Part shown: positions 1-9,608 of the stretch, piece after piece
Layout: every line of letters starts with the position of its first letter
Position numbering within the stretch: position 1 is the first letter of the stretch
Origin: CAVQLX01 sp963811605
Lineage (GTDB): Bacteria > Desulfobacterota > Binatia > DP-6
Length of the DNA stretch: 64,000 nucleotides
Assembly: GCA_963811605.1 (NCBI GenBank)
Contig: CAWESA010000010.1
Coordinates: forward strand, 930,001-994,000
Reading direction: 5' to 3'
Made by a program: the position numbers and the translations under genes
The notes under the pieces: model-generated
What the model saw: the letters and a program-made list of their open reading frames with translations, nothing else
Told to the model about the DNA's origin: nothing
The model's database searches: none

Positions 1-1338
<1,338 letters not shown>

Positions 1339-1339
1339 G

Positions 1340-2194
1340 GTGCCGACGCAGCCCGCGCCCCGGCTGTTCGGCGTCCTCGGCGATCCCGTCGACCACTCCC
1401 TCTCGCCCCTCATGCACAACGCCGCCTTCGCGGCGCTGGGCCTGCCGCACCTCTATCTGCGCTGGCGGGTGAGCCCGGCCGAGCTGCCGGCCGCGCTGGC
1501 CGAGGCCCGCAGCCTGGGCGTCGCCGGCCTGAGCCTCACCGTCCCGCTCAAGGAAGCGGTGCTCCCGCTCCTCGACGTGGTGACGCCCGAGGCGCGACGC
1601 ATCGGCGCCGTCAACACGCTGGCCTTCCGCCGGGGCCGGGTGGTGGGCGACAACACCGACGCGCGCGGCTTCGGGCGCTCGCTGCGCGGACGGGTCCGCC
1701 TGGCGGGAGGGCGCGCGGTGCTGATCGGCGCAGGGGGCGGTGCACGCGCCGTGGGCGCGAGCCTGGCGGCGGGCGGCTGCAGGGAGATCGTGGTCGCCAA
1801 CCGGACGCGGTCGCGCGCCGACACGCTGGCGGCGTGGCTGCGCGACGATCTGCGGGTGCCGAGCGTCGCGACCGTGCCGCTGCACGCGCTGCATGAAGGC
1901 GCCCCGCTCGAGGGTGCGGGTGCGGTCGTCAACACGACGTCGGTCGGCCTGGGTCGCGGCGCGCTGACGGTCCGGGTGGCCGCCGCGCCGCGCCGCTGCC
2001 TCTTCGTCGACCTGGTCTACGCCCGCACGCCGTTTCTCGCTGCCGCCGCGCGCGCCGGACGGCCGACGCTCGACGGCGCCGGCATGCTGCTCCACCAGGG
2101 GACGCTCGCGTTCGAGTGGTGGACGGGCCGCCGGGCTCCGGTCGCGGAGATGGCGCGCGCACTCGGGCGCGCCGGCCTGGTCATCCGGTCCTAA
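1340..2194 (+). CDS. aroE: Shikimate dehydrogenase
   Basis: This is the NADP-dependent enzyme that reduces 3-dehydroshikimate to shikimate in chorismate biosynthesis. The product is 284 aa, normal for AroE. The N-terminal substrate domain has the shikimate-binding SLSPLMHNAAF segment and TVPLKEAVL with the catalytic lysine, then GAVNTL and NTDARGF. The Rossmann domain carries GAGGGARAVG, and ANRTRSR fits the NADP-specific basic pocket. The C-terminal LLHQGTLAFEWW helix is typical. The start is GTG at 1340, 2 nt after the ppdK stop, because the product then opens directly into the first strand. The gene converges on a methyltransferase that ends 3 nt away. Confidence 0.95.
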   Translation: MPTQPAPRLFGVLGDPVDHSLSPLMHNAAFAALGLPHLYLRWRVSPAELPAALAEARSLGVAGLSLTVPLKEAVLPLLDVVTPEARRIGAVNTLAFRRGRVVGDNTDARGFGRSLRGRVRLAGGRAVLIGAGGGARAVGASLAAGGCREIVVANRTRSRADTLAAWLRDDLRVPSVATVPLHALHEGAPLEGAGAVVNTTSVGLGRGALTVRVAAAPRRCLFVDLVYARTPFLAAAARAGRPTLDGAGMLLHQGTLAFEWWTGRRAPVAEMARALGRAGLVIRS

Positions 2195-2197
2195 TCT

Positions 2198-2788
2198 CTA
2201 GAGGCACCGCCACCAGGTTCGATCCTCGCTCCATGGCGGCGACAGCCGGAACGTGTGCCGGAAGCCGGCGTCATGCAGCAGGCGCTCGGTCGATTCGAGG
2301 GTTCCCCACCACGACCATCGATGATCCCATGCCGCCATGGCGTCCCGGCGCCGATCCTCCTCCGTTCCTCCGCGATTCTCGTCATACAGGTGGCCGTGGT
2401 AGCCGTCCTGCTCGTGCCCGCCGCTCGTCGAGATGTGCGTGTCGACGATGGTCGGCGCTCCGACGCAGCGGCGCAGCAGGCTGAGCTGGTCCGGGAGCTC
2501 GAGGTGATAGAGGATGCCGAGGACGGCGATCACGTCGAACGCGGATGCCTCGAAGGAATAGTGCCGGACATCGGCATGCACCCAGGCGATGCCCGGCGCC
2601 GACGGGAGACGCGCGGCCCTGACGTCGACGGCCGTCACCTGCCAGCCGAGCTCGTGGGCAGCCAGGGCGAACGTGCCGTGACCGGTCGCCAGATCGAGCA
2701 GACGACCGGGCGACAGCGGCGCGAGCAGACTCCTGAAGATCGCCAGGCGCCCGTGGAGGTTGGGGCTGAGCCCCGGTGGGATTTCCAT
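2198..2788 (-). CDS. Class I SAM-dependent methyltransferase
   Basis: This is a small soluble methyltransferase of about 196 aa with unknown substrate. SAM-binding motif I is LLDLATGHGTFALAAHELG, followed by an acidic strand-2 end (VTAVDVRAARL), motif II-like HADVRHY and FDVIAVLGILYHLELP. ILYHLE resembles the motif of the CmoB/UbiG-like and DUF1698 groups. I start it at the ATG at 2788 (MEIPPGLSPNLHG); a TTG at 2827 would add 13 unconserved residues. It is convergent with aroE and divergent from the pilus operon, so it is probably a monocistronic unit. The natural acceptor cannot be told from sequence. Confidence 0.75.
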   Translation of the reverse strand: MEIPPGLSPNLHGRLAIFRSLLAPLSPGRLLDLATGHGTFALAAHELGWQVTAVDVRAARLPSAPGIAWVHADVRHYSFEASAFDVIAVLGILYHLELPDQLSLLRRCVGAPTIVDTHISTSGGHEQDGYHGHLYDENRGGTEEDRRRDAMAAWDHRWSWWGTLESTERLLHDAGFRHTFRLSPPWSEDRTWWRCL

Positions 2789-2928
2789 CTCGCGGCAGTC
2801 TTTGGTTGGAACCAACCCGCAACTCAAGCCGCGCCCGCCGGACCTGTTCGCTCTCCGTAGTCCGCGACTCGCCTTGCCTCCACCTCGTCGCCCCCCTACC
2901 GTCGCGCGTGCCCGACCCGGCGCGCGCC

Positions 2929-4572
2929 ATGAGGTCTCGACTCGAGGAACTGCTGCTCCGCCGGGGCGCGCTCACGTCCGAGCAGCTCGCCGCCATACGG
3001 CACGAGCCGGACGGCGTCCGGGCCCTCCTCCGCGCGACCGACGAGTCCGTGGTGGTGCAGCTGCTCGCCGACGAGTACCGGCTCCCGATCGTCGACCCGG
3101 CGACCGACGTCTCGCGGACGGCGCTCGAGGCCGTCCCGCACACGCTCGCGCGCCGGCACCTGCTCATCCCCGTGCGCCTCGACGGCGCGCGCCTCACCGT
3201 CGCCATGGCCGACCCCACGAATCCCGTGGCCGTCGCGGAGCTCAAGTTCTGCTGCGGGCTCGACGTGTGCATCGGCGTGGCCTCCGCGACCAGCGTGCGG
3301 GACGCGATCGATCGCCATTACGGTCCCGCGTCGGAGCTCGCCGAGGCCCTGTCCGGCCTCGCGCTCGCGGCGGTCGCCGAGCCGATCGAGGCGCCCGACA
3401 CCGGCGGCGAGGCCGAGCACGCGCCGGTGGTGCGCTTCGTCAACGCCCTGCTCGCCGAAGCGGTCCGGCGCCGCGCCAGCGACGTCCACGTGGAGCCGTA
3501 CGAGCGCTCGCTGCGCATCCGCCTCCGGATCGACGGCGTGCTGTGCGAGGTCGCCCCACCGCCGCCCGGGCTGGCCACGGCGATCGCCACACGAATCAAG
3601 GTGATGGCGCAGCTCGACATCGCCGAGCGCCGGCTACCCCAGGACGGGCGCCTGCGATTCGTCCTCGCCGGAGCCACCGTCGACGTGCGCGTTTCGGTGC
3701 TCCCGACGCTGTTCGGCGAGACCCTCGTCCTGCGCCTGCTCGATCATGCCCGCGTCGAGCGCCGCCTCGATACCCTCGGCCTCGACGACCATACCCTCGA
3801 GCAGCTCCGGCTCGCTCTCGTGCAGCCGCACGGGCTCGTGCTCGCCACCGGCCCCACCGGCAGCGGCAAGACCACCACCCTCTACGCCGCACTCTCGGCC
3901 ATCGACACGACGGCCGTGAACGTCTGCACCGTCGAGGATCCCGTCGAGATACAGCTCCGCGGCGTGAACCAGGTCGTGACGCGCGACGACGTCGGGCTGT
4001 CGTTCGCGGTCGCCCTCCGCGCCTTCCTGCGACAGGACCCGGACGTCATCATGGTGGGCGAGATCCGCGACCTCGAGACCGCCGACATCGCGGTGAAGGC
4101 GGCGCTCACGGGGCACCTGGTGCTCTCCACCCTCCACACCAATGACGCGGCCTCGGCCGTCACACGCCTGCTCGACATGGGCATCCCGCCGTTCCTGGTC
4201 GCCGGTGCGCTCGTCCTGGTGGTGGCGCAGCGGCTGGTCCGCGTCCTGTGCACGAGTTGCGCGCGGCCCGCCCCGGCGGCGCCCGACGCGTGGCGCGCCG
4301 CGGGCTGGCGTGGTGCGGATCTCGTCCCGCGCCAGCCCGTGGGCTGCGCCGACTGCGCCGGCACCGGCTACCGTGGGCGCGCGCCCGTCTACGAGGTGAT
4401 GTCGCCGGACGACACCCTGCGCGAGCGCATCGTTGCGGGTGCAACGGCCCTCGAGCTGCGTCGCCTCGCATGCGCGGCCGGCATGCGTACGCTGCGGCGG
4501 GCCGCGCTCGCGGTTGCCGCGCACGGTCGCACAACCCTGGAAGAGGTGCTGCGCGTCACGCCGGCCGACTGA
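2929..4572 (+). CDS. pilB: Type IV pilus assembly ATPase PilB (GspE family)
   Basis: This hexameric cytoplasmic ATPase drives pilus extension. The 547-aa product has an N-terminal MshEN/T2SSE_N-type helical domain (residues about 1-150). The GspE core follows: Walker A GPTGSGKTTTLYA near residue 308, Asp box EDPVEIQL, Walker B DPDVIMVGEIRD and the His box LSTLHTNDAASAV. A zinc tetracysteine lies near the C-terminus (CTSC at about 441-444, CADC at about 473-476), a PilB/GspE hallmark absent from PilT. I chose the ATG at 2929; GTG at 2908 is in frame and possible. The gene opens the pilus operon. GspE of a type II system is the alternative, but the pilT, pilC and pilin neighbours favour pili. 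Confidence 0.92.
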   Translation: MRSRLEELLLRRGALTSEQLAAIRHEPDGVRALLRATDESVVVQLLADEYRLPIVDPATDVSRTALEAVPHTLARRHLLIPVRLDGARLTVAMADPTNPVAVAELKFCCGLDVCIGVASATSVRDAIDRHYGPASELAEALSGLALAAVAEPIEAPDTGGEAEHAPVVRFVNALLAEAVRRRASDVHVEPYERSLRIRLRIDGVLCEVAPPPPGLATAIATRIKVMAQLDIAERRLPQDGRLRFVLAGATVDVRVSVLPTLFGETLVLRLLDHARVERRLDTLGLDDHTLEQLRLALVQPHGLVLATGPTGSGKTTTLYAALSAIDTTAVNVCTVEDPVEIQLRGVNQVVTRDDVGLSFAVALRAFLRQDPDVIMVGEIRDLETADIAVKAALTGHLVLSTLHTNDAASAVTRLLDMGIPPFLVAGALVLVVAQRLVRVLCTSCARPAPAAPDAWRAAGWRGADLVPRQPVGCADCAGTGYRGRAPVYEVMSPDDTLRERIVAGATALELRRLACAAGMRTLRRAALAVAAHGRTTLEEVLRVTPAD

Positions 4573-4649
4573 CGCAACACGCTGAGCACCGCTGCTTCGC
4601 CTCCGTTTCTGCCGCCGGCGTTCACCCCCGGTCCCGCCGCGCCGGTCGC

Positions 4650-5762
4650 ATGGCACGTTCCCTGCTGTTCCGATCCACGATGCGCGGGCTCGAACCTCTG
4701 CTGCGGGAAACGGTGTCGCGCGGCGCGTCCGATCTGCACATCAGCACGGGCGGCCCCCCGATGATCCGCCTGCACGGGGAGCTCGTCTCGCTCGATGCGC
4801 CGCCGCTCGAGCGCGCCGAGGCGCGCGCTCTCTGCTACGGCGTGCTCGCCGACGCGCAGCGCCGCCGTTTCGAGGCCGAGCGCGAGCTCGATGTCGCCAT
4901 CGCGATATCCGGCCTGGGCCGGTTCCGGGGCAATCTGTACATCACCCGCGGGGCGATCGGGGGCGCCTTCCGCGTCATCCCGTCGACCATTCCTCCACTC
5001 GAAACGCTCGGGCTGCCACCCGCCGTGGCGGCATTGACCCCCCTGCCCCGCGGGCTCGTGCTCGTCACCGGGCCGACCGGTAGCGGCAAGAGCACCACGC
5101 TCGCGTCGCTGGTCGATCGGATCAACCGCGAGCGGCGCGATCACATCGTCTCGCTGGAGGACCCCGTCGAGTTCGTGCACGAGCCGCAGCGCTGTCTCGT
5201 CACCCAGCGTGAGATCGAGACCGATACGACGAGCTTCGCGACGGCGCTGAAGCACGTGCTGCGCCAGGACCCCGACGTCGTGCTGATCGGGGAGATGCGC
5301 GATCGCGCCACGATCGAGGCCGCCCTCACCGTCGCGGAGACGGGACACCTCGTCCTCTCGACCCTGCACACCGGCTCGGCCGTCCAGACGCTCTCCCGCG
5401 TGGTCGACGTCTTTCCACCGCATCAGCAGGCCCAGGTCCGCGCGCAGCTCGCGCTGGTCCTCCAGGCCGTGGTGGCGCAGCAGCTCGTGCGCCGGCGCGA
5501 CGGGACGGCTCGCGTCCTGGCGGCCGAGGTCCTGCTGGCGACGCCGGCCATCCGCAACCTCCTGCGCGACGAGAAGCTGCACCAGGTCTACTCGCAGATG
5601 CAGGTCGGCCACGCCGGCACCGGCATGCAGACGATGAGCCGCGCCCTGGTCGCCCTCGTCGAGCACGGCATCGTGGCGGTGGAGGACGCGATCGCGCGCG
5701 CCACCGAGCCCGACGAGCTGCGACGGCTCCTCGGCGTATCCCCCGGCGGGGCGGGGGCGTGA
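4650..5762 (+). CDS. pilT: Type IV pilus retraction ATPase PilT
   Basis: This is the retraction motor of type IV pili. The product is 370 aa, normal for PilT. It has the N-terminal PAS-like signature GASDLHISTGGPP, Walker A GPTGSGKSTTLAS near residue 141, Asp box EDPVEFVHEP, Walker B DPDVVLIGEMRD, the His-box segment LVLSTLHTGSAVQT and the retraction motif AIRNLLRDEKLHQ. It lacks the zinc tetracysteine of PilB. The start could be ATG at 4650 or at 4680 (MRGLEPLLRE), and neither has an obvious Shine-Dalgarno sequence. The stop TGA overlaps the ATG of pilC (TGATG), so the two are translationally coupled. Confidence 0.93.
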   Translation: MARSLLFRSTMRGLEPLLRETVSRGASDLHISTGGPPMIRLHGELVSLDAPPLERAEARALCYGVLADAQRRRFEAERELDVAIAISGLGRFRGNLYITRGAIGGAFRVIPSTIPPLETLGLPPAVAALTPLPRGLVLVTGPTGSGKSTTLASLVDRINRERRDHIVSLEDPVEFVHEPQRCLVTQREIETDTTSFATALKHVLRQDPDVVLIGEMRDRATIEAALTVAETGHLVLSTLHTGSAVQTLSRVVDVFPPHQQAQVRAQLALVLQAVVAQQLVRRRDGTARVLAAEVLLATPAIRNLLRDEKLHQVYSQMQVGHAGTGMQTMSRALVALVEHGIVAVEDAIARATEPDELRRLLGVSPGGAGA

Positions 5763-6859
5763 TGGCGATCGAGCTGCCCCGCTCCGTACCCGCGATCGCA
5801 ACGCCCGCCGGCGGCAGGCGCCGGCGCGTGCCCACGACCGTGCTCGCGCTCGCCACGCGGCAGCTCGCCGCGATGCTCGGCGCCGGGCTTCCCGTCGTCG
5901 GCAGCCTGCGCCTGCTCGCCGAGCAATCCGAGCGCGTGGCGCTGCGACACACGCTGGACGACGTCGCACGTCTCGTCGAGGGCGGCCGCACCCTCGCGGA
6001 AGCCACCGCGGCGCACGCCGATGTGTTCCCGGCTCTCTACCGCACGCTGGTCAGAGCGGGCGAGACCGGCGGCGTGCTGGAGGCGGTGCTGCACCGCCTC
6101 GCCGCCCATCTCGAGCAATCCGCGAAGCTGCGCCACACGGTGATCGGCGCGCTCGCCTATCCGATCGTCGTGGTGGCCGCCGCCGGCGCGGTCACCACCG
6201 TCCTGCTCGGCTGGGTGGTGCCCGTGTTCGCCGGCGTGTTCGCGGCCGCGGGCAGCGAGCTCCCGGCGCCGACGCGGGCCGTCCTCGCGCTGTCGGTGGC
6301 CTTGCGGAGCTGGTGGCCGCTGCTCGCTGCGGCGGCGGGCGTGGGCGCCGTCACCCTCACGCTGGCGACCCGCAGCGGCACCGGCAAGCTGCTCCGGGAT
6401 CGCGTGTTGCTGCGCCTTCCGGGCCTCGGCAACCTGCTCGCCAAGGCGGCCGTGGCGCGCGCCACGCGCACCCTCGGGACGATGCTCGGCTGCGGCGTCG
6501 CCATCCTCGAGGCGCTCGACATGGCTGCCTGCACGGCGGGCAATCGCGTCATCCAGGATGCGTTCGCCAGCGCTCGGGCCGGTCTGGCGGGTGGCCGCTC
6601 ACTGGCCGCGCCGCTCGCCGGCTGTCACGCCATCCCCGCGCTGGCCCGACAGATGATCGCGGTCGGCGAAGCGACCGGCACGCTCGACGTCATGCTGGCG
6701 CGCGTCGCCGACACTTACGACGACGAGGTGCAAGTGGCGGCAGCCGCGCTGCTCACCCTCCTCGAGCCCGTCCTCATCCTGTTTCTCGGGATCGTGGTCG
6801 GCGGCCTCGTGATCGCGATGTACCTGCCCATCTTCCGGCTCGGGACCGCGCTCGGGTGA
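5762..6859 (+). CDS. pilC: Type IV pilus inner-membrane platform protein PilC
   Basis: PilC is the polytopic inner-membrane platform on which PilB and PilT act. The product is about 365 aa and has two tandem GspF domains. The first contains RQLAAMLGAGLPVVGSLRLL and TLVRAGETGGVLEAVLHRLA, followed by a transmembrane pair. The second contains RTLGTMLGCGVAILEALDMA and MIAVGEATGTLDVMLARVA. A C-terminal hydrophobic pair ends LIAMYLPIFRLG-like (VIAMYLPIFRLGTALG). The ATG at 5762 overlaps the pilT stop; a GTG one codon upstream is also possible. The predicted pilin gene starts 35 nt downstream. Confidence 0.93.
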   Translation: MAIELPRSVPAIATPAGGRRRRVPTTVLALATRQLAAMLGAGLPVVGSLRLLAEQSERVALRHTLDDVARLVEGGRTLAEATAAHADVFPALYRTLVRAGETGGVLEAVLHRLAAHLEQSAKLRHTVIGALAYPIVVVAAAGAVTTVLLGWVVPVFAGVFAAAGSELPAPTRAVLALSVALRSWWPLLAAAAGVGAVTLTLATRSGTGKLLRDRVLLRLPGLGNLLAKAAVARATRTLGTMLGCGVAILEALDMAACTAGNRVIQDAFASARAGLAGGRSLAAPLAGCHAIPALARQMIAVGEATGTLDVMLARVADTYDDEVQVAAAALLTLLEPVLILFLGIVVGGLVIAMYLPIFRLGTALG

Positions 6860-6894
6860 GCCCGGTCGAGCCACAGACGAGAGGAGAACGACGC

Positions 6895-7278
6895 ATGCGT
6901 GGAGTTCAGAAATGGCGCCGGCGCGGGTTCACCCTGATCGAGCTGCTGGTGGTGGTCGGGATCGTCGGCGTCCTGGCCGCCATCGCCATTCCGCAGTTCG
7001 GCTCCTACCGCGAGCGGGGGTTCCGCGCCCGCATCCAGTCCGACGCCCGCAACGCGGCCACGGCGGAGGAAGCCTACTTCGCCGAGGCCAACACCTACAG
7101 CGCCGACTGCACCACCCTGCCCGGGTTCACCAAGTCGGACGGGGTGACCATCACCTGTACCGGCGACGCCAGCGCGTTCACGATCACCACCTCGCATCCT
7201 GGTGCGCCGGCCTTCCAGTGCACCTACTCGTCCAATCCGGGCGCCGGAAACCCGAACCTCGTCTGTACCTCCACGTGA
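6895..7278 (+). CDS. pilA: Type IV major pilin PilA (class III signal peptide)
   Basis: This is the main structural subunit of the pilus. The 127-aa precursor has a basic leader MRGVQKWRRRG cleaved before FTLIELLVVVGIVGVLAAIA, with the conserved Glu5. The mature chain is about 116 aa, intermediate between the about 60-aa Geobacter pilin and 150-aa Pseudomonas pilins. Aromatic residues fall at mature positions 1, 24, 27, 32, 51 and 57. The C-terminal half has four cysteines (in SADC, ITC, FQC and LVC), enough for two disulfides. A clear Shine-Dalgarno GAGAGGAG sits just upstream of the ATG at 6895. The prepilin peptidase gene follows 34 nt downstream. Confidence 0.93.
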   Translation: MRGVQKWRRRGFTLIELLVVVGIVGVLAAIAIPQFGSYRERGFRARIQSDARNAATAEEAYFAEANTYSADCTTLPGFTKSDGVTITCTGDASAFTITTSHPGAPAFQCTYSSNPGAGNPNLVCTST

Positions 7279-7312
7279 GCGCGGTTGACGTTCAGGAAGG
7301 CAGCCGCTAGCC

Positions 7313-8188
7313 GTGCACCCCACCACGCCGCCGATGCTTCCCGTCGCCGCCCGGGCCGGCGAGTGGCCCGCCTACGTTCTCGCGCTCCTCGTCGGGCTCG
7401 CGGTCGGGAGCTTCCTGAACGTCTGCATCCACCGCATTCCGGCGGGGCTGTCGGTGGCGTGGCCGGGCTCGCGCTGCCCGCGCTGCGCGGCGCCGATCGC
7501 GTGGTACGACAACGTGCCGCTGCTCTCCTGGCTACGTCTCGGGGGACGCTGCCGGTCCTGTCACGCAGCGATCTCCGCCCGCTATCCACTGGTCGAGCTG
7601 GTGACGGCGGGGCTGGCGCTGCTGTCGGTCGTACGCTTCGGCACCACGCCGTGGGCGCTCGTCGCGTTCGCGTTCGCCTGCGCCCTGGTGGTGGTGTCGG
7701 CAATCGATCTCGATCACGGCATCATCCCGGACGCCGTCAGCCTGCCCGGCATCCTGGTCGGACTCGCGGCGTCGGCGCTGGTGCCGGGTGGCGTCGGTCT
7801 GTGGGACGCGTTCGCAGGTGCCGTCCTCGGGGGCGGGCTCCTGTGGACGATCGCGGCCGTCTACCAGCGGGCCGCGGGGATCGAGGGCCTCGGCCTCGGC
7901 GACGTCAAGCTCCTCGCCATGATCGGCACCTTCGTCGGATGGCAGAGCCTGCCCGCGGTGCTGCTGGTGGCGTCGATCACCGGCAGCGTCGGCGGGGTGG
8001 GGTTGATCGCGAGCCGACGCGGGCGCACACGCGCCCGGCGCGTGCTGCGCACGCTGGGGCCGGGTGCGCTCGCCCGGCATCTCCGGCGCACGCCGCTGCC
8101 GTTCGGGCCGTTCCTGGCCCTGGGCGCGCTGGCGGCACTCTACGTCCCGGCGCTGACACTCCCCTGGAGCTGGGTGTCCAGCGGCTGA
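7313..8188 (+). CDS. pilD: Prepilin peptidase / N-methyltransferase PilD
   Basis: This inner-membrane aspartyl protease removes pilin leaders and N-methylates the new terminus. The product is about 291 aa with roughly eight hydrophobic helices. The N-terminal methylation domain has GSFLNVCIHRIP and a zinc site of two CxxC pairs (CPRC and CRSC, about 25 residues apart). The catalytic aspartates are in AIDLDHGIIPD and GLGLGDVKLLA. I used the GTG at 7313, with AGGAAGG 13-19 nt upstream; an ATG at 7334 is the alternative. It probably processes PilA and the minor pilins encoded next door. Confidence 0.93.
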   Translation: MHPTTPPMLPVAARAGEWPAYVLALLVGLAVGSFLNVCIHRIPAGLSVAWPGSRCPRCAAPIAWYDNVPLLSWLRLGGRCRSCHAAISARYPLVELVTAGLALLSVVRFGTTPWALVAFAFACALVVVSAIDLDHGIIPDAVSLPGILVGLAASALVPGGVGLWDAFAGAVLGGGLLWTIAAVYQRAAGIEGLGLGDVKLLAMIGTFVGWQSLPAVLLVASITGSVGGVGLIASRRGRTRARRVLRTLGPGALARHLRRTPLPFGPFLALGALAALYVPALTLPWSWVSSG

Positions 8189-8269
8189 CCCGAACGCTCA
8201 CCGGCTCGCGCCGTCCCGCCCCGACGTCGCGCCTTCACGCTCGTCTCGAACGACGCCCGGGAGGTGTGC

Positions 8270-8692
8270 ATGGTGCGGATCCACGGTTTCAGTCTGCTCG
8301 AGCTGGTCGTCTGCCTGGCGCTGCTGGCCACCATCACCGGCGCCGGCGCGCTGCGCGTGCCCGATCTGCTGGCGAGCCTGCGGCTCGGTGGCGCCGCGCA
8401 GCGCCTCGCGGCCGCGCTGCGGGAGGCACGCGGACGCGCGCTCGAGTGTGGCAGCCCGGTCGACGTGCAGCTCGACGAGGGGCGCCATCTCTGGGAGGTC
8501 CGCGACGCGAGCGGCGCGGCGGTGTCGCGCGAGACGCTGCCGCCGGGCGTCACCTTCTCGGCACTGCCGGCGAGCCGACGCGTGCGATTCAGCGCCCTCG
8601 GCACCACCGACAACGGGACGATCGTGCTGGCCGCCGGCTTCACCGTCCGGCGCATCGTGGTGAACCAGCGCGGGCGGGTGCGGGTCCAGTGA
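8270..8692 (+). CDS. Minor pilin / pseudopilin, FimT-GspH type
   Basis: This small prepilin is likely part of the pilus-tip priming complex. The 140-aa precursor has a very short leader (MVRIHG) before FSLLELVVCLALLATITGAG, with Glu5 in place. A GspH/FimT-like stretch ARGRALECGSPVDVQL follows the helix, with a beta-rich domain after it. The ATG at 8270 is preferred over GTG at 8264 because the Shine-Dalgarno CGGGAGG lies immediately upstream. The gene overlaps the next by GTGA. The family assignment rests on the N-terminus and on the operon position. Confidence 0.85.
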   Translation: MVRIHGFSLLELVVCLALLATITGAGALRVPDLLASLRLGGAAQRLAAALREARGRALECGSPVDVQLDEGRHLWEVRDASGAAVSRETLPPGVTFSALPASRRVRFSALGTTDNGTIVLAAGFTVRRIVVNQRGRVRVQ

Positions 8693-9030
8693 CGGGCCAG
8701 CGTTCCCACGGCTTCGCGGTCGTCGAGGCGCTGGTGGCGTTGCTGCTGGCCGCGATCGCGATCACCGGGCTGACCGTGGCGGCGGCGGCCACGGTCCGGC
8801 ACATCCAGCTGGCCCGCCAGCGCAGCCTCGCGCTCGGGCTGGCCGCGGACCGGCTGGAGGAGCTGCGCGCAGGTCCGCGAGACGCCGGCCACGACGAGAT
8901 CGATGTCGGCGGAACGCGGTACACGAGAACGTGGACGAGCGACGGGGGCCGGGGCGCGCCGGTCCGGTTGCAGGCGGAGGTCGCGTGGGCGGACGGACAC
9001 ATCGATCTCGAGAGCCGGGCCTACCCATGA
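8689..9030 (+). CDS. Minor pilin, PilV/GspI type
   Basis: This is a 113-aa prepilin-like protein that starts at a GTG overlapping the previous stop (GTGA). The leader (MTGQRSHG) precedes FAVVEALVALLLAAIAITGL, with Glu5 conserved and an LAADRLEELRAG segment typical of PilV/GspI proteins just after the helix. The remaining domain is short and beta-rich and ends in the ATGA overlap with the next gene. In related systems PilV joins FimU, PilW and PilX in a tip complex, which matches the four consecutive genes here. Confidence 0.85.
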   Translation: MTGQRSHGFAVVEALVALLLAAIAITGLTVAAAATVRHIQLARQRSLALGLAADRLEELRAGPRDAGHDEIDVGGTRYTRTWTSDGGRGAPVRLQAEVAWADGHIDLESRAYP

Positions 9031-9608
9031 CGAGATCTGCGCGCATGCGCGGCGCGACGCTGATCGAGCTGGTCGTGGGCCTCGGGCTCGCCCTGCTCGT
9101 CCTGGGCGCCTTCGTCGGCGCCATCGCGACCGCAGGCCGGCTCGTCGCGGCGATCGGCGGACGCGCCGAAGCCGAGGACACCGCCGATCTCGCCGTCGAG
9201 GCGTTTCGCTTCGACGCGCGCCGCGCGGGCTTCGATCCGGCCGCCGCAGGGGGCGAGCGGCTGACGAGCGCGCTGCCCGAGGCGCTGACCCTGCGGGCCG
9301 ACCTCGACGCGGACGGCACGATCGACGCCAGCTCCGAGGAGGTGGTGCGCTGGGTATGCAGCGACGGACCGCCACGGCTGTCCCGCATCATCGGCGCGCA
9401 GTCGCTTCCCGTCGCCGCACCGGTCACACGCTGTGGCCTGCACTACTTCGACGGCGGCGGGCGCGAGCTCATCCCGGCGGCGAGCGGGCTCGATCCGGCC
9501 GAGCGCGCACGGGTGCAGCGCGTCGTGCTCGATCTCGCCGTCGAGCCGACCGGGGGCGGCGCGGCGGCAGCACGACGCGCGAGCGTCGCGCTCCGGAGCG
9601 GCTCATGA
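9027..9608 (+). CDS. Minor pilin, PilW/GspJ type
   Basis: This 193-aa prepilin-like protein begins at an ATG overlapping the previous stop. The class III signal is RMRG followed by ATLIELVVGLGLALLVLGAF. The cleavage position carries Ala rather than Phe, and Glu5 is kept. PilW-type features are the acidic helix after the membrane segment, the phrase FDARRAGFDP and a large beta domain with cysteines in RWVCSD and TRCGLHYFD. It is coupled to the PilX-like gene by an ATGA overlap. The likely role is pilus initiation at the tip. Confidence 0.82.
   Translation: MTRSARMRGATLIELVVGLGLALLVLGAFVGAIATAGRLVAAIGGRAEAEDTADLAVEAFRFDARRAGFDPAAAGGERLTSALPEALTLRADLDADGTIDASSEEVVRWVCSDGPPRLSRIIGAQSLPVAAPVTRCGLHYFDGGGRELIPAASGLDPAERARVQRVVLDLAVEPTGGGAAAARRASVALRSGS

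Noticed and set aside
2789..2827. TTG start at 2827 for the methyltransferase
   Set aside because: The added 13 residues have no family features and there is no Shine-Dalgarno; the ATG at 2788 gives a normal N-terminus.
2776..2928. Upstream extension of PilB to an ATG at 2776
   Set aside because: The extension overlaps the divergent methyltransferase 5' end and gives a low-complexity Arg/Pro/Ser segment with no PilB similarity.
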